From CAITNM01 sp037138055 (GTDB lineage: Bacteria; Pseudomonadota; Alphaproteobacteria; Paracaedibacterales; CAITNM01): a stretch of DNA of 32,649 bases. Every line of letters begins with the position of its first letter. Position 1 is the first letter of the stretch. This document shows, one piece after another, positions 7,601-16,015 of this stretch. Location: positions 1 to 32,649 of the forward strand of contig JBAXJB010000016.1 in NCBI GenBank assembly GCA_037138055.1, given 5' to 3'. Both the position numbers and the translations under genes were made by a program. The notes under the pieces were generated by a model, which was given only the letters and a program-made list of their open reading frames with translations, was not told the DNA's origin and did no database searches.

Positions 7601-8958
7601 GCAACGTCAAGTTCTGAAATAGTTCCTGTTATAGTGTTGATGACATCATTCAGCAAGCTGGCGTCATCTCCTTGTGCCATAATGCGAATTAGTGGTTCTG
7701 TTCCAGACTGTCTAACAAGTAATTTGCCAAATTGATCTAGGCGCATTTTAGCGTCATCAATAACTAATCTAATGCGATCATCGTTTAAGTTAATGGCGTG
7801 CTTCGTGCGTATGTTGCGCAGAATTTGTGGCACAGGTTCAAAAGTATTCCCAATAGCGCTTGCTGGCATGTTGGTGGCCACCATTAATGCAAGCACCTGT
7901 AGTGCTGCTAACAATCCATCACCTGTAGTTGTATAGTCGCTTAAAATAATATGACCAGATTGTTCCCCGCCAACATTACATCCTTTGAGTTGCATCATTT
8001 CTAATACGTGCTTGTCACCAATATTAGACCTGTATAGCTGCAATCCTTTGCAAGAAAGGTACCTTTCCAGACCAAGATTTGACATGTGCGTGGCAACAAT
8101 GCCATTGCCTTTTAAAAGATCTTGTTCATGCCAAAGCTTTGCAATCAATGCCATGATTTGATCGCCATCTAACACATGACCATTTTCATCAACAGCAATA
8201 AGTCGATCAGCATCTCCATCAAGAGCAATGCCGATGTTAGCCTGATGTTCCAGCACAGCTTGTTGTAGAGCTGAAGTGTGTGTTGCTCCGCAATCTAAGT
8301 TAATGTTAACGCCGTTTGGTGTGTTGCCTATGGCAATAACGTCTGCTCCTAATTCCCATAATACTTGGGGTGCAACTTTGTATGCAGCTCCGTTTGCGCA
8401 ATCTACGACAATTTTTAATCCATCAAGTCGCATTCCTTTTGGAAAACTTGATTTCACAAATTCATTGTAGCGCCCTAATGCGTCATCAACGCGTCGTGCT
8501 TTTCCAAAATCTTTGGCTTTTGCTAAAGAAAAATTATTTTTATAAGTTAGTTCTTCAATATATTTTTCACTTTGGCCATTAAGTTTAAAGCCTTGGGCAT
8601 CAAAAAATTTAATACCATTATCTTCGAAAGGATTGTGACTTGCAGAAATCATGACACCTAAGTGAGCACGCAGTGTGCGTGTTAGCATCGCCACAGCAGG
8701 AGTGGGAAGAGGTCCTAATAGCATCACGTCAACACCCATGCTTACAAAGCCAGATGTTAAAGCAGATTCCAGCATATATCCAGAAAGCCGTGTGTCTTTG
8801 CCAATGACAACTGTGTGTCTGTGTTGTGATGACGACGCAAGTTGCGTGTTTTCTTGTAAGTATTGCGCAGCAGCCATGGCAACTTTTAAAATTACATCAG
8901 CAGTCATTGGTGGCTCATTAACGGCTCCACGAATACCATCTGTTCCAAATAACTTCAT
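7597..8958 (-). CDS. glmM: phosphoglucosamine mutase
   Basis: Interconverts glucosamine-6-phosphate and glucosamine-1-phosphate for UDP-GlcNAc, feeding peptidoglycan and lipid A. 453 residues from the ATG at 8958, which has a perfect GGAGGAG seven bases upstream; the longer frame to 9000 is unlikely. MKLFGTDGIRG opens the protein, ISASHNPFEDNG carries the phosphorylated Ser (about 107), the Mg loop is LDGDADR, the sugar loop is GGEQSGH and the phosphate loop is RQSGTEPLIR. All catalytic residues are present. The start overlaps the mnmA stop by 4 bp (ATGA). The 3' end touches the convergent unknown gene. Confidence 0.96.
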   Translation of the reverse strand: MKLFGTDGIRGAVNEPPMTADVILKVAMAAAQYLQENTQLASSSQHRHTVVIGKDTRLSGYMLESALTSGFVSMGVDVMLLGPLPTPAVAMLTRTLRAHLGVMISASHNPFEDNGIKFFDAQGFKLNGQSEKYIEELTYKNNFSLAKAKDFGKARRVDDALGRYNEFVKSSFPKGMRLDGLKIVVDCANGAAYKVAPQVLWELGADVIAIGNTPNGVNINLDCGATHTSALQQAVLEHQANIGIALDGDADRLIAVDENGHVLDGDQIMALIAKLWHEQDLLKGNGIVATHMSNLGLERYLSCKGLQLYRSNIGDKHVLEMMQLKGCNVGGEQSGHIILSDYTTTGDGLLAALQVLALMVATNMPASAIGNTFEPVPQILRNIRTKHAINLNDDRIRLVIDDAKMRLDQFGKLLVRQSGTEPLIRIMAQGDDASLLNDVINTITGTISELDVA

Positions 8959-10115
8959 GATTGCTCCTCCGGTTGCTGCAGGTGCTCGGATGTTATCCAT
9001 CCTCCACCTAATACTTGATCGTTTTCATAAAATACACAAGCTTGCCCAGAAGCAACGCCGTATTCTGCATTTTCAAATGTAACTTTGGCACAAGTTGGTC
9101 CAGTCACAGTAACTGTTGCATGCACTGGAGAATGAGTTGATCGTACTTTTACCATGCATCTTAATCCATCGCGAAAATGCTCAAGGCCTCTTAGCCAATT
9201 CATTTCTTTTAAATGAATAGTGTTAACTGCCAATGCTTCTTTAGGGCCTACCCATACTTGATGTTTTATAGGGTTTAACCTAATTACATAAAGTGGCTCA
9301 GGGGCAGAAACTCCAAGGCCCTTGCGCTGACCAATGGTGTAATTAATAATTCCTTCATGACGACCTAGCACAGTGCCATTAATATGAATAATGTCGCCAG
9401 CATCTAGCGCGCCTGGTCTTAGTTTGCTAACAAGGTTTGCGTAAGAACCATTTGGCACAAAACAAATGTCTTGGCTATCTGGTTTTTCAGCAACGGTTAA
9501 ACCAAACCTAGCAGCATGCTCTCTGGTTTCATGCTTTGGAAGTCCACCTAAGGGGAATCTCAAATAATCAAGCTGCGCTTGAGTTGTGGTAAATAAAAAG
9601 TAGCTTTGGTCACGGCTATGGTCTAATGCCCTGTGCAGTTCGGCACGTTCATTTACAAATCGTTGAACGTAATGTCCAGTCACCAGGGCCCTGGCATCAA
9701 GATCGCGGGCTGTTTGCAGCAAGTCTTTGAATTTTACTTGTTGGTTGCAACGCACGCAGGGAATTGGTGTTTCCCCTTGAAGATAAGAGTCAACAAAATC
9801 ATCAATGACTTTCTCGCGAAAAACACTTTCGTAGTCTAATACATAATGAGGAAACCCCATTTTGTCTGCAACGGTTCTGGCGTCGTAAATGTCCTGCCCA
9901 GCGCAGCAAGCGCCCTTTTTATTAATCATGGCGCCGTGGTCATACAGCTGCAAGGTAATGCCCACGACATCGTATCCTGCTTCAACCATTAAGGCAGCAG
10001 CAACTGATGAGTCAACGCCGCCAGACATTGCTACAGCGATACGCTCTCCTGGACTTACGCCCTCAAGCGTGAAGTGTTTTTGTGGGATTTTTATCGACAA
10101 GTTTGTATACGGCAT
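8955..10115 (-). CDS. mnmA: tRNA-specific 2-thiouridylase MnmA
   Basis: Thiolates U34 of tRNA-Lys, -Glu and -Gln using sulfur relayed from a cysteine desulfurase. 386 residues. The PP-loop motif SGGVDSS is at 31-37. The catalytic Cys lies in PCVRC (C120) and its partner in SQDICFV (C218); the substrate loop GQRKGLG is present. Its start overlaps the end of brnQ by 53 bp. The ATG at 10115 gives a ~27-residue extension before VAMSGGVDSS; a slightly shorter start cannot be excluded because no strong ribosome-binding site is visible. The stop is coupled to glmM by ATGA. Confidence 0.95.
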   Translation of the reverse strand: MPYTNLSIKIPQKHFTLEGVSPGERIAVAMSGGVDSSVAAALMVEAGYDVVGITLQLYDHGAMINKKGACCAGQDIYDARTVADKMGFPHYVLDYESVFREKVIDDFVDSYLQGETPIPCVRCNQQVKFKDLLQTARDLDARALVTGHYVQRFVNERAELHRALDHSRDQSYFLFTTTQAQLDYLRFPLGGLPKHETREHAARFGLTVAEKPDSQDICFVPNGSYANLVSKLRPGALDAGDIIHINGTVLGRHEGIINYTIGQRKGLGVSAPEPLYVIRLNPIKHQVWVGPKEALAVNTIHLKEMNWLRGLEHFRDGLRCMVKVRSTHSPVHATVTVTGPTCAKVTFENAEYGVASGQACVFYENDQVLGGGWITSEHLQQPEEQS

Positions 10116-11163
10116 AAATAATCATCAACGGGTAAAGCCACTCTAAAATACTGCCTAAGAAATTCATAATTTTTCCGAATCCAAGCATAGACATAGCAAA
10201 ACCCATGCATACACTTGCAGTTAAACAAATATGGCGATTTATTTGTTTTTTTAAAATATCTTTGTACAAAAATTCTGTCCACATAGTTGTAAGCAATGTG
10301 GCTGTTGCCATGCATGAAACGGCTAACGTTATGCTAACAATTGGCAATGCATAAGACCCTAACGCTTTTTGTGCAATGGCTGCCAAATATTGTTCTTGTC
10401 CCAATCCAACAAGATCGGCAGCGTAATGTGCTCCTAAGGCCATGAAGCCGTAGTAAACAGCGCACAATATTCCGCCACCCAAAATACTGGACAGTGTGCC
10501 CATTTTGAATAATTCTTTTTTACTTAATCCTGCTTTAGATTTTTTCTTTAAAAATTCATAAACGCTAATGGCAATGAGTGGAGCGCCCATTAAGTCCATA
10601 GTTTGGTAGCCAATTTCTAAGCCGTATCCAAAACATTCTTTTACGGCCATTGAAACTTGCTGCATAGGTGGAGCAACCCAAAGTCCCATGCAAATAAGAA
10701 AGGCAATACCACCCAGTTTAAACGGTGTTAAGAATACTCCAATAATTTCTACTAAACGATTGCGCTGCCAGCAAAGACCAAGCAATCCAAGGCTAAAAAG
10801 GCCTGAGAAAATCCAAACAGGAAGAGATGGATACATAAGGTTGAAACCACCAAAAGAAACCAGTATGCATCTAGGGACCACGCCGAATGGTCCAACCAGC
10901 ATAAATATTAAAAAATTAATGGCGAAAGCGCCTGATTTTCCAAGGTTTGAATAATATACATCACGATTTCCCTCACTGCGAATGAATCCCATGACACCAA
11001 TAAATGGGACTATTACAGCGGTAATAATCCATCCTATTAACGTGTATGAAAACATGCCCTGAGTCTTGAATCCTGCCGCAAGTGGGAATACCAAATTTCC
11101 GGAACCAAAGAACATAGAGAACATGGCAAACCCAGCGGTAAGAACAATACGAAAAGATGACAT
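10063..11163 (-). CDS. brnQ: branched-chain amino acid:cation symporter (BrnQ/LIVCS family)
   Basis: Inner-membrane Na+ or H+ coupled uptake of Leu, Ile and Val. The N-terminus ILTAGFAMFSMFFGSGNLVFPLAAG is the family signature (GSGNLVFP). About ten hydrophobic segments can be counted across 366 residues, shorter than the usual 420-440, with the loss at the C-terminal end. The start has GGGAG 10 bases upstream. It begins the brnQ-mnmA-glmM group. Import of branched-chain amino acids would suit a nutritionally dependent bacterium. Confidence 0.9.
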   Translation of the reverse strand: MSSFRIVLTAGFAMFSMFFGSGNLVFPLAAGFKTQGMFSYTLIGWIITAVIVPFIGVMGFIRSEGNRDVYYSNLGKSGAFAINFLIFMLVGPFGVVPRCILVSFGGFNLMYPSLPVWIFSGLFSLGLLGLCWQRNRLVEIIGVFLTPFKLGGIAFLICMGLWVAPPMQQVSMAVKECFGYGLEIGYQTMDLMGAPLIAISVYEFLKKKSKAGLSKKELFKMGTLSSILGGGILCAVYYGFMALGAHYAADLVGLGQEQYLAAIAQKALGSYALPIVSITLAVSCMATATLLTTMWTEFLYKDILKKQINRHICLTASVCMGFAMSMLGFGKIMNFLGSILEWLYPLMIIYAVYKLVDKNPTKTLHA

Positions 11164-11341
11164 TAAATTATTCTCCCTATTCTTAAGGTATACATATAAA
11201 GATTTTTAAGGAAAATTACAAGGAAAAATATATCCGAAAGTATATTCATACGAAGTATCGTTTGATCAAATAAGAAACAATATTGTTGATTTTAAATCTT
11301 TGATTTCATAGTTAATTGAGTTCTTTGCAAAATATGAGGAG

Positions 11342-12109
11342 CTAATTTATTTTGGCAAGTAGTTTAGCGTTTGCTTCTTCTATTTTTGGGATCCAGAAGG
11401 TTTTTTGCGATTCACTTAATGAAAGTGCAGTAGTATTAGCTTTTTCAAAATAGAGTGTTGCTAAATTTTTAAGCGTCTCTTTTCGTGTCGAATGACTTTC
11501 GTTGCAATAGCTCCAATAGTAGCATTGTGCAGTAGAGAGTAAAAAATCAACACGCACTTCTATTGGGCTATGCAGAGCGACATCCGCAAATAAGGTGCCA
11601 CTTTTTAGAAAGGAAGTGGCGGCCAAGCTACTTAAACCAAAATCGCGCAAGTTCATTCCTAATCTAATATAGCATCCTGCCATATCTAGAGGGCTTTGTT
11701 CATGAGCAACGAACCCTGATGACAAAATTAATTCTTCAGGAATATCATGACGTAGAGAAGCAGAGAGTTTAGGTTTAATTTCTTGAATGGCAGCATGTTG
11801 TATCTGGGTTAGAAGGCTGCTTGCACTTTCCCCACTAACTGCAGCAAAATCAGAAGCAGGAATTATAGTTTGAATAGTGTTGAGAATTTTTTCAGCATCA
11901 TCTGGATTAGCATTGCGAATATTTTCTGAAAATCTAGCTATAACTAAGCGTCTGCATGCAGCATTGAAATTCTCTGCATTGCTTGTTTGTAAGGAAAATC
12001 CTGTGCGCATTTGAGGAATGTCAGATCCTGAAATTCCTTCAGAAAGATCTTTTGCGATAAGATTTTTGATTAACGTAAATGTTATTAATAGTATTACTAA
12101 GCCGAGCAT
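11342..12109 (-). CDS. putative exported or membrane-anchored helical protein, unknown
   Basis: 255 residues, no family recognised. Residues 1-19 are hydrophobic (LGLVILLITFTLIKNLIA), serving as a signal peptide or an anchor. The rest is almost wholly helical with periodic Ala/Leu. The segment from about 135 to 240 (CYIRLGMNLRDFGLSSLAATSFLKSG ... FLLSTAQCYYWSYC) has the look of TPR-like helical hairpins. The start MLGLV lies at 12109-12107 with no strong ribosome-binding site (only a weak GAGAA). It is separate from its neighbours by 178-184 bp. A scaffold or chaperone-like role is possible, not shown. Confidence 0.7.
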   Translation of the reverse strand: MLGLVILLITFTLIKNLIAKDLSEGISGSDIPQMRTGFSLQTSNAENFNAACRRLVIARFSENIRNANPDDAEKILNTIQTIIPASDFAAVSGESASSLLTQIQHAAIQEIKPKLSASLRHDIPEELILSSGFVAHEQSPLDMAGCYIRLGMNLRDFGLSSLAATSFLKSGTLFADVALHSPIEVRVDFLLSTAQCYYWSYCNESHSTRKETLKNLATLYFEKANTTALSLSESQKTFWIPKIEEANAKLLAKIN

Positions 12110-12241
12110 GAAAAATTCTCATATTTGTATGGCTTACTAATAAAATAACAAAAAACTAGTTAATAAATGTTTAATAATTCAAAAAATAGATTTTCTATTA
12201 ATTCAGATGGGGGTGTTTTTAAGGAAGAGCTAAGCTGAAGG

Positions 12242-12288
12242 AAACGCCTTCGTTAATGTTCAAAATTCTGAAATTAAAGAAGGCGTTT
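12242..12288. terminator. hairpin downstream of the His/Ala lipoprotein gene
   Basis: AAACGCCTTC (12242-12251) pairs perfectly with GAAGGCGTTT (12279-12288), with a further TTAAT/ATTAA pairing inside, just after the stop at 12294. The tract after it on the minus strand is CCTTC rather than a clean T-run, so it may be a weak terminator or an mRNA-stabilising 3' stem. Confidence 0.5.
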
Positions 12289-12293
12289 GAGTC

Positions 12294-12563
12294 TTATTTT
12301 GCAGGAGTTGCTGCAGGAGCAGTTGCGTCAGCTGCAGGAGCAGCCGCGTGTGCATCAGCCGCTGGAGCTGCTGCGTGTGCATCAGCAGCAGGAGCTGCAT
12401 GGTCGTGAGCTGCAGCAGCAGGAGCTGCGTGTGCATCAGTATGACCCGCAGGAGCAACTTCTTTAGTAGCTTCTACTGGTGCTTTATGGTCATCTTTCTT
12501 TTCGCAAGCAACAAACGCAACGCTTATAGCAGCTAGAGTTAAAAGAAATAAACTTTTTTGCAT
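12294..12563 (-). CDS. small lipoprotein with His/Ala/Pro repeats
   Basis: 89 residues. A lipoprotein signal peptide ends FVAC with the lipidated Cys at 20, followed by EKKDD. From about residue 42 to 85 the sequence is built from 9-residue units of the type DAHAAAPAA (two exact copies at 61-78, with variants at 42-50, 52-60 and 79-85). It has seven His in the mature part and contains almost only Ala, His, Asp, Pro and Thr. The His could bind metal or the chain may act as a flexible periplasmic linker, both inference. A GAGGAT Shine-Dalgarno is close to the ATG. A perfect 14-bp inverted repeat lies 54 bp upstream. No family is recognised. Confidence 0.8.
   Translation of the reverse strand: MQKSLFLLTLAAISVAFVACEKKDDHKAPVEATKEVAPAGHTDAHAAPAAAAHDHAAPAADAHAAAPAADAHAAAPAADATAPAATPAK
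12309..12440 (-). repeat. 27-bp minisatellite encoding DAHAAAPAA units
   Basis: Imperfect tandem units of 27 bp inside the lipoprotein gene, rich in GCTGCA/GCATCA steps. Repeat number could vary between strains without breaking the frame. Confidence 0.7.
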
Positions 12564-12616
12564 GATATCCTCAAATTTTAAAATAAAAGTTTTAACTACT
12601 TCTCACTATAAATCAA

Positions 12617-12649
12617 TTTCTTAAAAAAAGCGTGACTTTTTTTAAGAAA
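12617..12649. repeat. perfect 14-bp inverted repeat, 5-bp loop
   Basis: TTTCTTAAAAAAAG (12617-12630), loop CGTGA, then CTTTTTTTAAGAAA (12636-12649). It lies between the Host_attach gene (ends 12752) and the lipoprotein gene (starts 12563), both minus strand. It could terminate the first or be an operator for the second. Confidence 0.75.
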
Positions 12650-12751
12650 AAGAATTTTTTTGTATAAAGGTAGTTATTCCTTGAATAAATCGGCATTTAA
12701 ACATCCTATATTTTTTGAGTTGGTATCCCTTTTTTATTAATGAAAAGAAAA

Positions 12752-13177
12752 TTAAACATAATTAATCACTTTTTTCAGTGGAATTTTCGTAAGATCTTTA
12801 TCGATTTCCTTCACTACTTTAGAGAAAACATTGGGTGATAAATGTTGTCGCAAACACCCCAACACCGCCGGGGCAGCAATTAAAATTAATTTGTCGTAAT
12901 TTTTGACGGTGTTATCAAGAATGGTTGCTATTTCGACAGCAAATGCTTCTTTTTTAAAGTGATACCAATCAGAATGAGTAGGGTAACTATGCGTTCCTTT
13001 GATTGCAATGCCTTTACTTACTCTGCCTGGTGTAGATGCACCTTTATCTTGATGGATAGTAATATCATCGATTGAGTGACGAGTAGCTAATATTGGTGTT
13101 AAATTTCGGTTACTTTTTGTTAGAAATTTGGCGCGTGCGCCATCTGCAATTACTACACAAGTGGTTTGTTCTTTCAT
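12752..13177 (-). CDS. Host_attach family protein (PF10116-like)
   Basis: 141 residues from the ATG at 13177, chosen because GGGAG lies eight bases upstream; a longer frame to 13225 lacks this. The pattern matches the family named for a rhizobial protein needed for attachment: an N-terminal strand CVVIADGARAKFL, then HSIDD, FAVEIATILDN, YDKLILIAAPAVLGCLRQHLSP near 90-112, and EIDKDLTKIPLKKV at the end. These proteins resemble the archaeal eRF1/Dom34 domain fold (baeRF) and are cytosolic. The attachment role is poorly supported for the family, so the name should be taken loosely. It has no signal peptide. Confidence 0.8.
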   Translation of the reverse strand: MKEQTTCVVIADGARAKFLTKSNRNLTPILATRHSIDDITIHQDKGASTPGRVSKGIAIKGTHSYPTHSDWYHFKKEAFAVEIATILDNTVKNYDKLILIAAPAVLGCLRQHLSPNVFSKVVKEIDKDLTKIPLKKVINYV

Positions 13178-13365
13178 TCGGTTCACTCCCAATAATTTTG
13201 TCAAAGATAGAAGATTTAAACTCAAATGAATGAGAGAAAGAAAAGGAATTTTTTACGCAACTCGAGTAAATTTGTTTTTGTCATTAATTTAATTGTACAA
13301 AAAAAATACTTTTCCTTTAATTTTTTGTCTACTCACCCCAGTTCACATGACCGTAAGCAGCTGTT

Positions 13366-13437
13366 TGAAAAACATAAAAAACTTATGAAAAGTTAGAATT
13401 CAGCAATGAAGATCTGAAAAACATAAAAAAAGTATGA
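13366..13437. repeat. 24-bp imperfect direct repeat in intergenic space
   Basis: TGAAAAACATAAAAAA followed by two variable bases and TATGAA occurs at 13366-13389 and 13415-13438 (22 of 24 identical). It lies in the 310-bp interval 13178-13487 between the Host_attach gene and the glycosyltransferase, which otherwise holds only a small A/T hairpin at 13465-13484 beside the glycosyltransferase stop. No gene is seen there. Confidence 0.55.
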
Positions 13438-13487
13438 AGAACAAAACAGTAGTATTTTCAAAACAGTCTTCAAAAAAGAAGATTTTA

Positions 13488-14627
13488 TTAAAGTATTGAA
13501 TCATAAAAATCAGCGTAGTTTTGAGCGCATTGCTGCAATGTAAAATGCTGAGCGATTCGTTCTTTGCCTGCTTGACCAAAACGAGTTCGCAGTTCAGGAG
13601 CAAGCGCCATTGATAATAATGCGCTGCCTAACGACTCAGGATCTTGTGCTTTTACTACTAGGCCGGTTTGCATGTCTTCTACAGCTTCTGCATTGCCGCC
13701 TACGTTGGTTACAACCATAGGTAAGCCTGCTGCCATTCCTTCTAAAATGGCATTTGAAAATCCTTCTTCATGGGAGCACAAAATGCCTATGTCAGCAGCT
13801 GCTAGTAATTGTGGAGTGTCTGATCTTTTGCCCAGAAACTCCACGTGGTTGTTAATGCCTAACATTTGAGAGTGTTCTTTTAATTGACTTAAAATTCCAT
13901 TGTCATTTCCAACACAAAGTAGTTTCCATGATTTTGGTAGTTGCGAATGAATTTTCCCCAAAGCATTTAGTAAATCAAGGTGTCCCTTATAAGGAATAAG
14001 ATTGGCAACAATGATGAATACCAGGGCATCTTGATTTATGCTAAGGTTGTTACGCAGTTCTTGTTTCGTGAGTAAATTTTGAAATGGCCAAAGATCAATG
14101 CCATTATAAACAAGGCTAGTGTTGTTGGAGGTGAAACCTTCTTCATAAAGCTGTTGCACGACGGCTTTACTGTTTCCCAAAGCAGCAGTCGTGAATCGAT
14201 GCATTAAGCGTTCAAGCGTGCCTAAAATTGGGCGTCGTTGTTGATAATCATTTAAGCTGCGACGACTCATGATCATAGGGCCTGAAAAAAATGTGAGACG
14301 TGCAGCAACCGCTGTTAATAAATAGGCTTCAGGTAGAAAAACATGCCTGATTGCCTTACGATTTTTTAAAAAATTTACCGTCAATCTAGTCAATGAAATA
14401 ATAAGGCGAATTGGTTTGCGTAAGGTGCGGGGAAGCCAATCAAGGTTTTGCCCTAAATATACTTCAATACCAGCAGTATCAAATATAGGTTTTAAAGGTG
14501 CTTTGTCTGACAAAACATGGACTTTTATTAAAAAACCCATGTTTTTAAGCGCAGGTAAAACTTGGCTTAAATGACGTTCTGCACCGCCAACTTCTAAACT
14601 TCCAATAATAAATTCAATTGATTTCAT
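13488..14627 (-). CDS. GT4 family glycosyltransferase
   Basis: 379 residues from the ATG at 14627, which overlaps the pth stop by 4 bp (ATGA). GT-B fold retaining transferase: EFIIGSLEVGGAERHLSQVLPAL is the N-terminal acceptor-side motif, the donor domain has VANLIPYKGHLDLLNAL, and EEGFSNAILEGMAAGLPMVVTNVGGNAE carries the E-x7-E motif and nucleotide-sugar contacts. It probably acts on lipopolysaccharide or another surface glycan at the inner membrane; donor and acceptor cannot be told. It forms a unit with pth and rplY, an unusual partner for those housekeeping genes. Confidence 0.9.
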   Translation of the reverse strand: MKSIEFIIGSLEVGGAERHLSQVLPALKNMGFLIKVHVLSDKAPLKPIFDTAGIEVYLGQNLDWLPRTLRKPIRLIISLTRLTVNFLKNRKAIRHVFLPEAYLLTAVAARLTFFSGPMIMSRRSLNDYQQRRPILGTLERLMHRFTTAALGNSKAVVQQLYEEGFTSNNTSLVYNGIDLWPFQNLLTKQELRNNLSINQDALVFIIVANLIPYKGHLDLLNALGKIHSQLPKSWKLLCVGNDNGILSQLKEHSQMLGINNHVEFLGKRSDTPQLLAAADIGILCSHEEGFSNAILEGMAAGLPMVVTNVGGNAEAVEDMQTGLVVKAQDPESLGSALLSMALAPELRTRFGQAGKERIAQHFTLQQCAQNYADFYDSIL

Positions 14628-15181
14628 GGGGTGAAACGCCTTACCCAAACATCGGGTTTTTCAGAAACTAAATGTGTAAATTGTTCGGCTAGTGCTTGCA
14701 GAAGTGTGGTTAACCATTCGTGGTCAGTTGATGGAAATGCTGAAAGTACATGAGGGGTTACCAAGTGTCTATCGCCAGGGTGACCTATGCCAAGACGTAA
14801 TCGCCAGTAATTATTGCCAATTGATTGGTCAATGCTTTTAAGGCCATTGTGTCCGCCGGCCCCTCCACCAAGCTTTACTTTAATTTGCCCTGGAACTAAA
14901 TCAAGGTCGTCATGAATGACAATCACTTGTTCGGATTTTAATTTATAAAAAGCCATAGCAGATTGTACTGAAGCTCCAGACAAATTCATAAAAGTTTGAG
15001 GTTTTAGCAAGCCTACAGCTGTGTCATTAATTTTGTATTCGCTGTACTCGCCTTGAAATTTTTTTTTGAAAGAAGGAAAGTCGTATGAACATCCTATGGC
15101 ATCGATAGCCATAAAACCAATATTGTGCCTTGTCATTAAATACTGTTGGCCCGGATTACCCAGGCCAACACATAACAACAT
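14624..15181 (-). CDS. pth: peptidyl-tRNA hydrolase
   Basis: Cleaves stalled peptidyl-tRNA to recycle tRNA. 185 residues. CVGLGNPGQQYLMTRHNIGF holds Asn10 and catalytic His19, VIHDDLDLVPG the supporting Asp, and GGGAGGHNGLKSID the conserved glycine loop and Asn. It is 12 bp downstream of rplY, the order rplY-pth common across proteobacteria, with GGGG before the ATG. Confidence 0.96.
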   Translation of the reverse strand: MLLCVGLGNPGQQYLMTRHNIGFMAIDAIGCSYDFPSFKKKFQGEYSEYKINDTAVGLLKPQTFMNLSGASVQSAMAFYKLKSEQVIVIHDDLDLVPGQIKVKLGGGAGGHNGLKSIDQSIGNNYWRLRLGIGHPGDRHLVTPHVLSAFPSTDHEWLTTLLQALAEQFTHLVSEKPDVWVRRFTP

Positions 15182-15193
15182 TATAAAACCCCT

Positions 15194-15799
15194 TTAAGCA
15201 GCAGGAGTTTCTTCAGTTTTTTCTTTTTCTTCTCCAGCAGGAGGAACAATTGTCACCAAAGTATAGTCACGAGTAGGATGTGCTGCTTTAGCGCCTTTTG
15301 GCAATGCAACAGCATCAAGATGTAAGCTTTGGTTAATGTTCATTCCAGCTAAGTCTATTGAAATTTTTTCTGGAATTGAATCAGCTGGGCAAGTGATTTC
15401 TAGATTGTGAATAATAACGTTCAGCATACCGCCAACTTTTAAGCCAGGAGCTTTATCTTCGTTAATATACTCCACAGGAACGGACACGTTAATTTTTGAA
15501 TCTTTGTCAACGCGCTGAAAATCAACATGCAAAGCAACATCAGTTACTGGGTGAAATTGAACATCACGAGCGATCACTTGAACTTTAGTTTTGTCCATTT
15601 CAACAGAATAAACGCGACTAAAGAAGCCAGGTTTTTGAATTTCTGCGTTAACAGCTTTTAAATCAACTGCTATAGGTTGTGGCTCATTTTTGCCGCCATA
15701 AATAATTCCAGGGATTTTTCCTTCGCGACGTAATGCACGTGCAACACCGGTTCCGGTTCCTTGGCGCTCTTCAGCTTTCAATGCAATGGCTTGTGCCAT
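15194..15799 (-). CDS. rplY: 50S ribosomal protein L25 (CTC form)
   Basis: Binds 5S rRNA. 201 residues: the N-terminal L25 beta-barrel (EERQGTGTGVARALRREGKIPGIIYG to about 95) and the C-terminal TL5/CTC domain (VPVEYINEDKAPGLKVGGMLN ... ITCPADSIPEKISIDLAGMNINQSLHLD), with a Glu/Lys/Ala tail. The ATG has AGGAG six bases upstream and precedes pth. Confidence 0.95.
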   Translation of the reverse strand: MAQAIALKAEERQGTGTGVARALRREGKIPGIIYGGKNEPQPIAVDLKAVNAEIQKPGFFSRVYSVEMDKTKVQVIARDVQFHPVTDVALHVDFQRVDKDSKINVSVPVEYINEDKAPGLKVGGMLNVIIHNLEITCPADSIPEKISIDLAGMNINQSLHLDAVALPKGAKAAHPTRDYTLVTIVPPAGEEKEKTEETPAA

Positions 15800-15840
15800 G
15801 ATAACTCCTAAAACATCTGATTTTTAAATATATTTAGTTA

Positions 15841-15869
15841 TTACTAGCGATTTTTCAGGTTTTTTTCAA
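15841..15869 (-). promoter_or_regulatory. possible promoter of rplY-pth-GT4
   Basis: Minus strand TTGAAA (15869-15864), 17-bp spacer, TAGTAA (15846-15841), 42 bp before the rplY start. The -35 is good, the -10 weak. The rest of the 216-bp interval up to 16015 shows nothing else firm. Confidence 0.35.
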
Positions 15870-16015
15870 GGCAAATTTATTGGGTCAAATTTTGGATGGT
15901 TATATTTATCGTTGAAAAATGATAGATTACAAAGAATTAGGCAGATTTTTGTAATTTCGTAACGTATGTGATAATTGCTTGGTGCCCATAGAAATTTAAC
16001 AACCATGAGGATTGC

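Noticed and set aside
8675..9082. Plus-strand open frame of 135 codons across glmM/mnmA
   Set aside because: Antisense to two confident genes with motifs.
12309..12440. CRISPR-like array
   Set aside because: The 27-bp units are adjacent, without spacers, and lie inside a coding frame.
13465..13484. Small hairpin near the glycosyltransferase stop as terminator
   Set aside because: Stem of seven AT-rich pairs with one G-T and no clean T-run after it.
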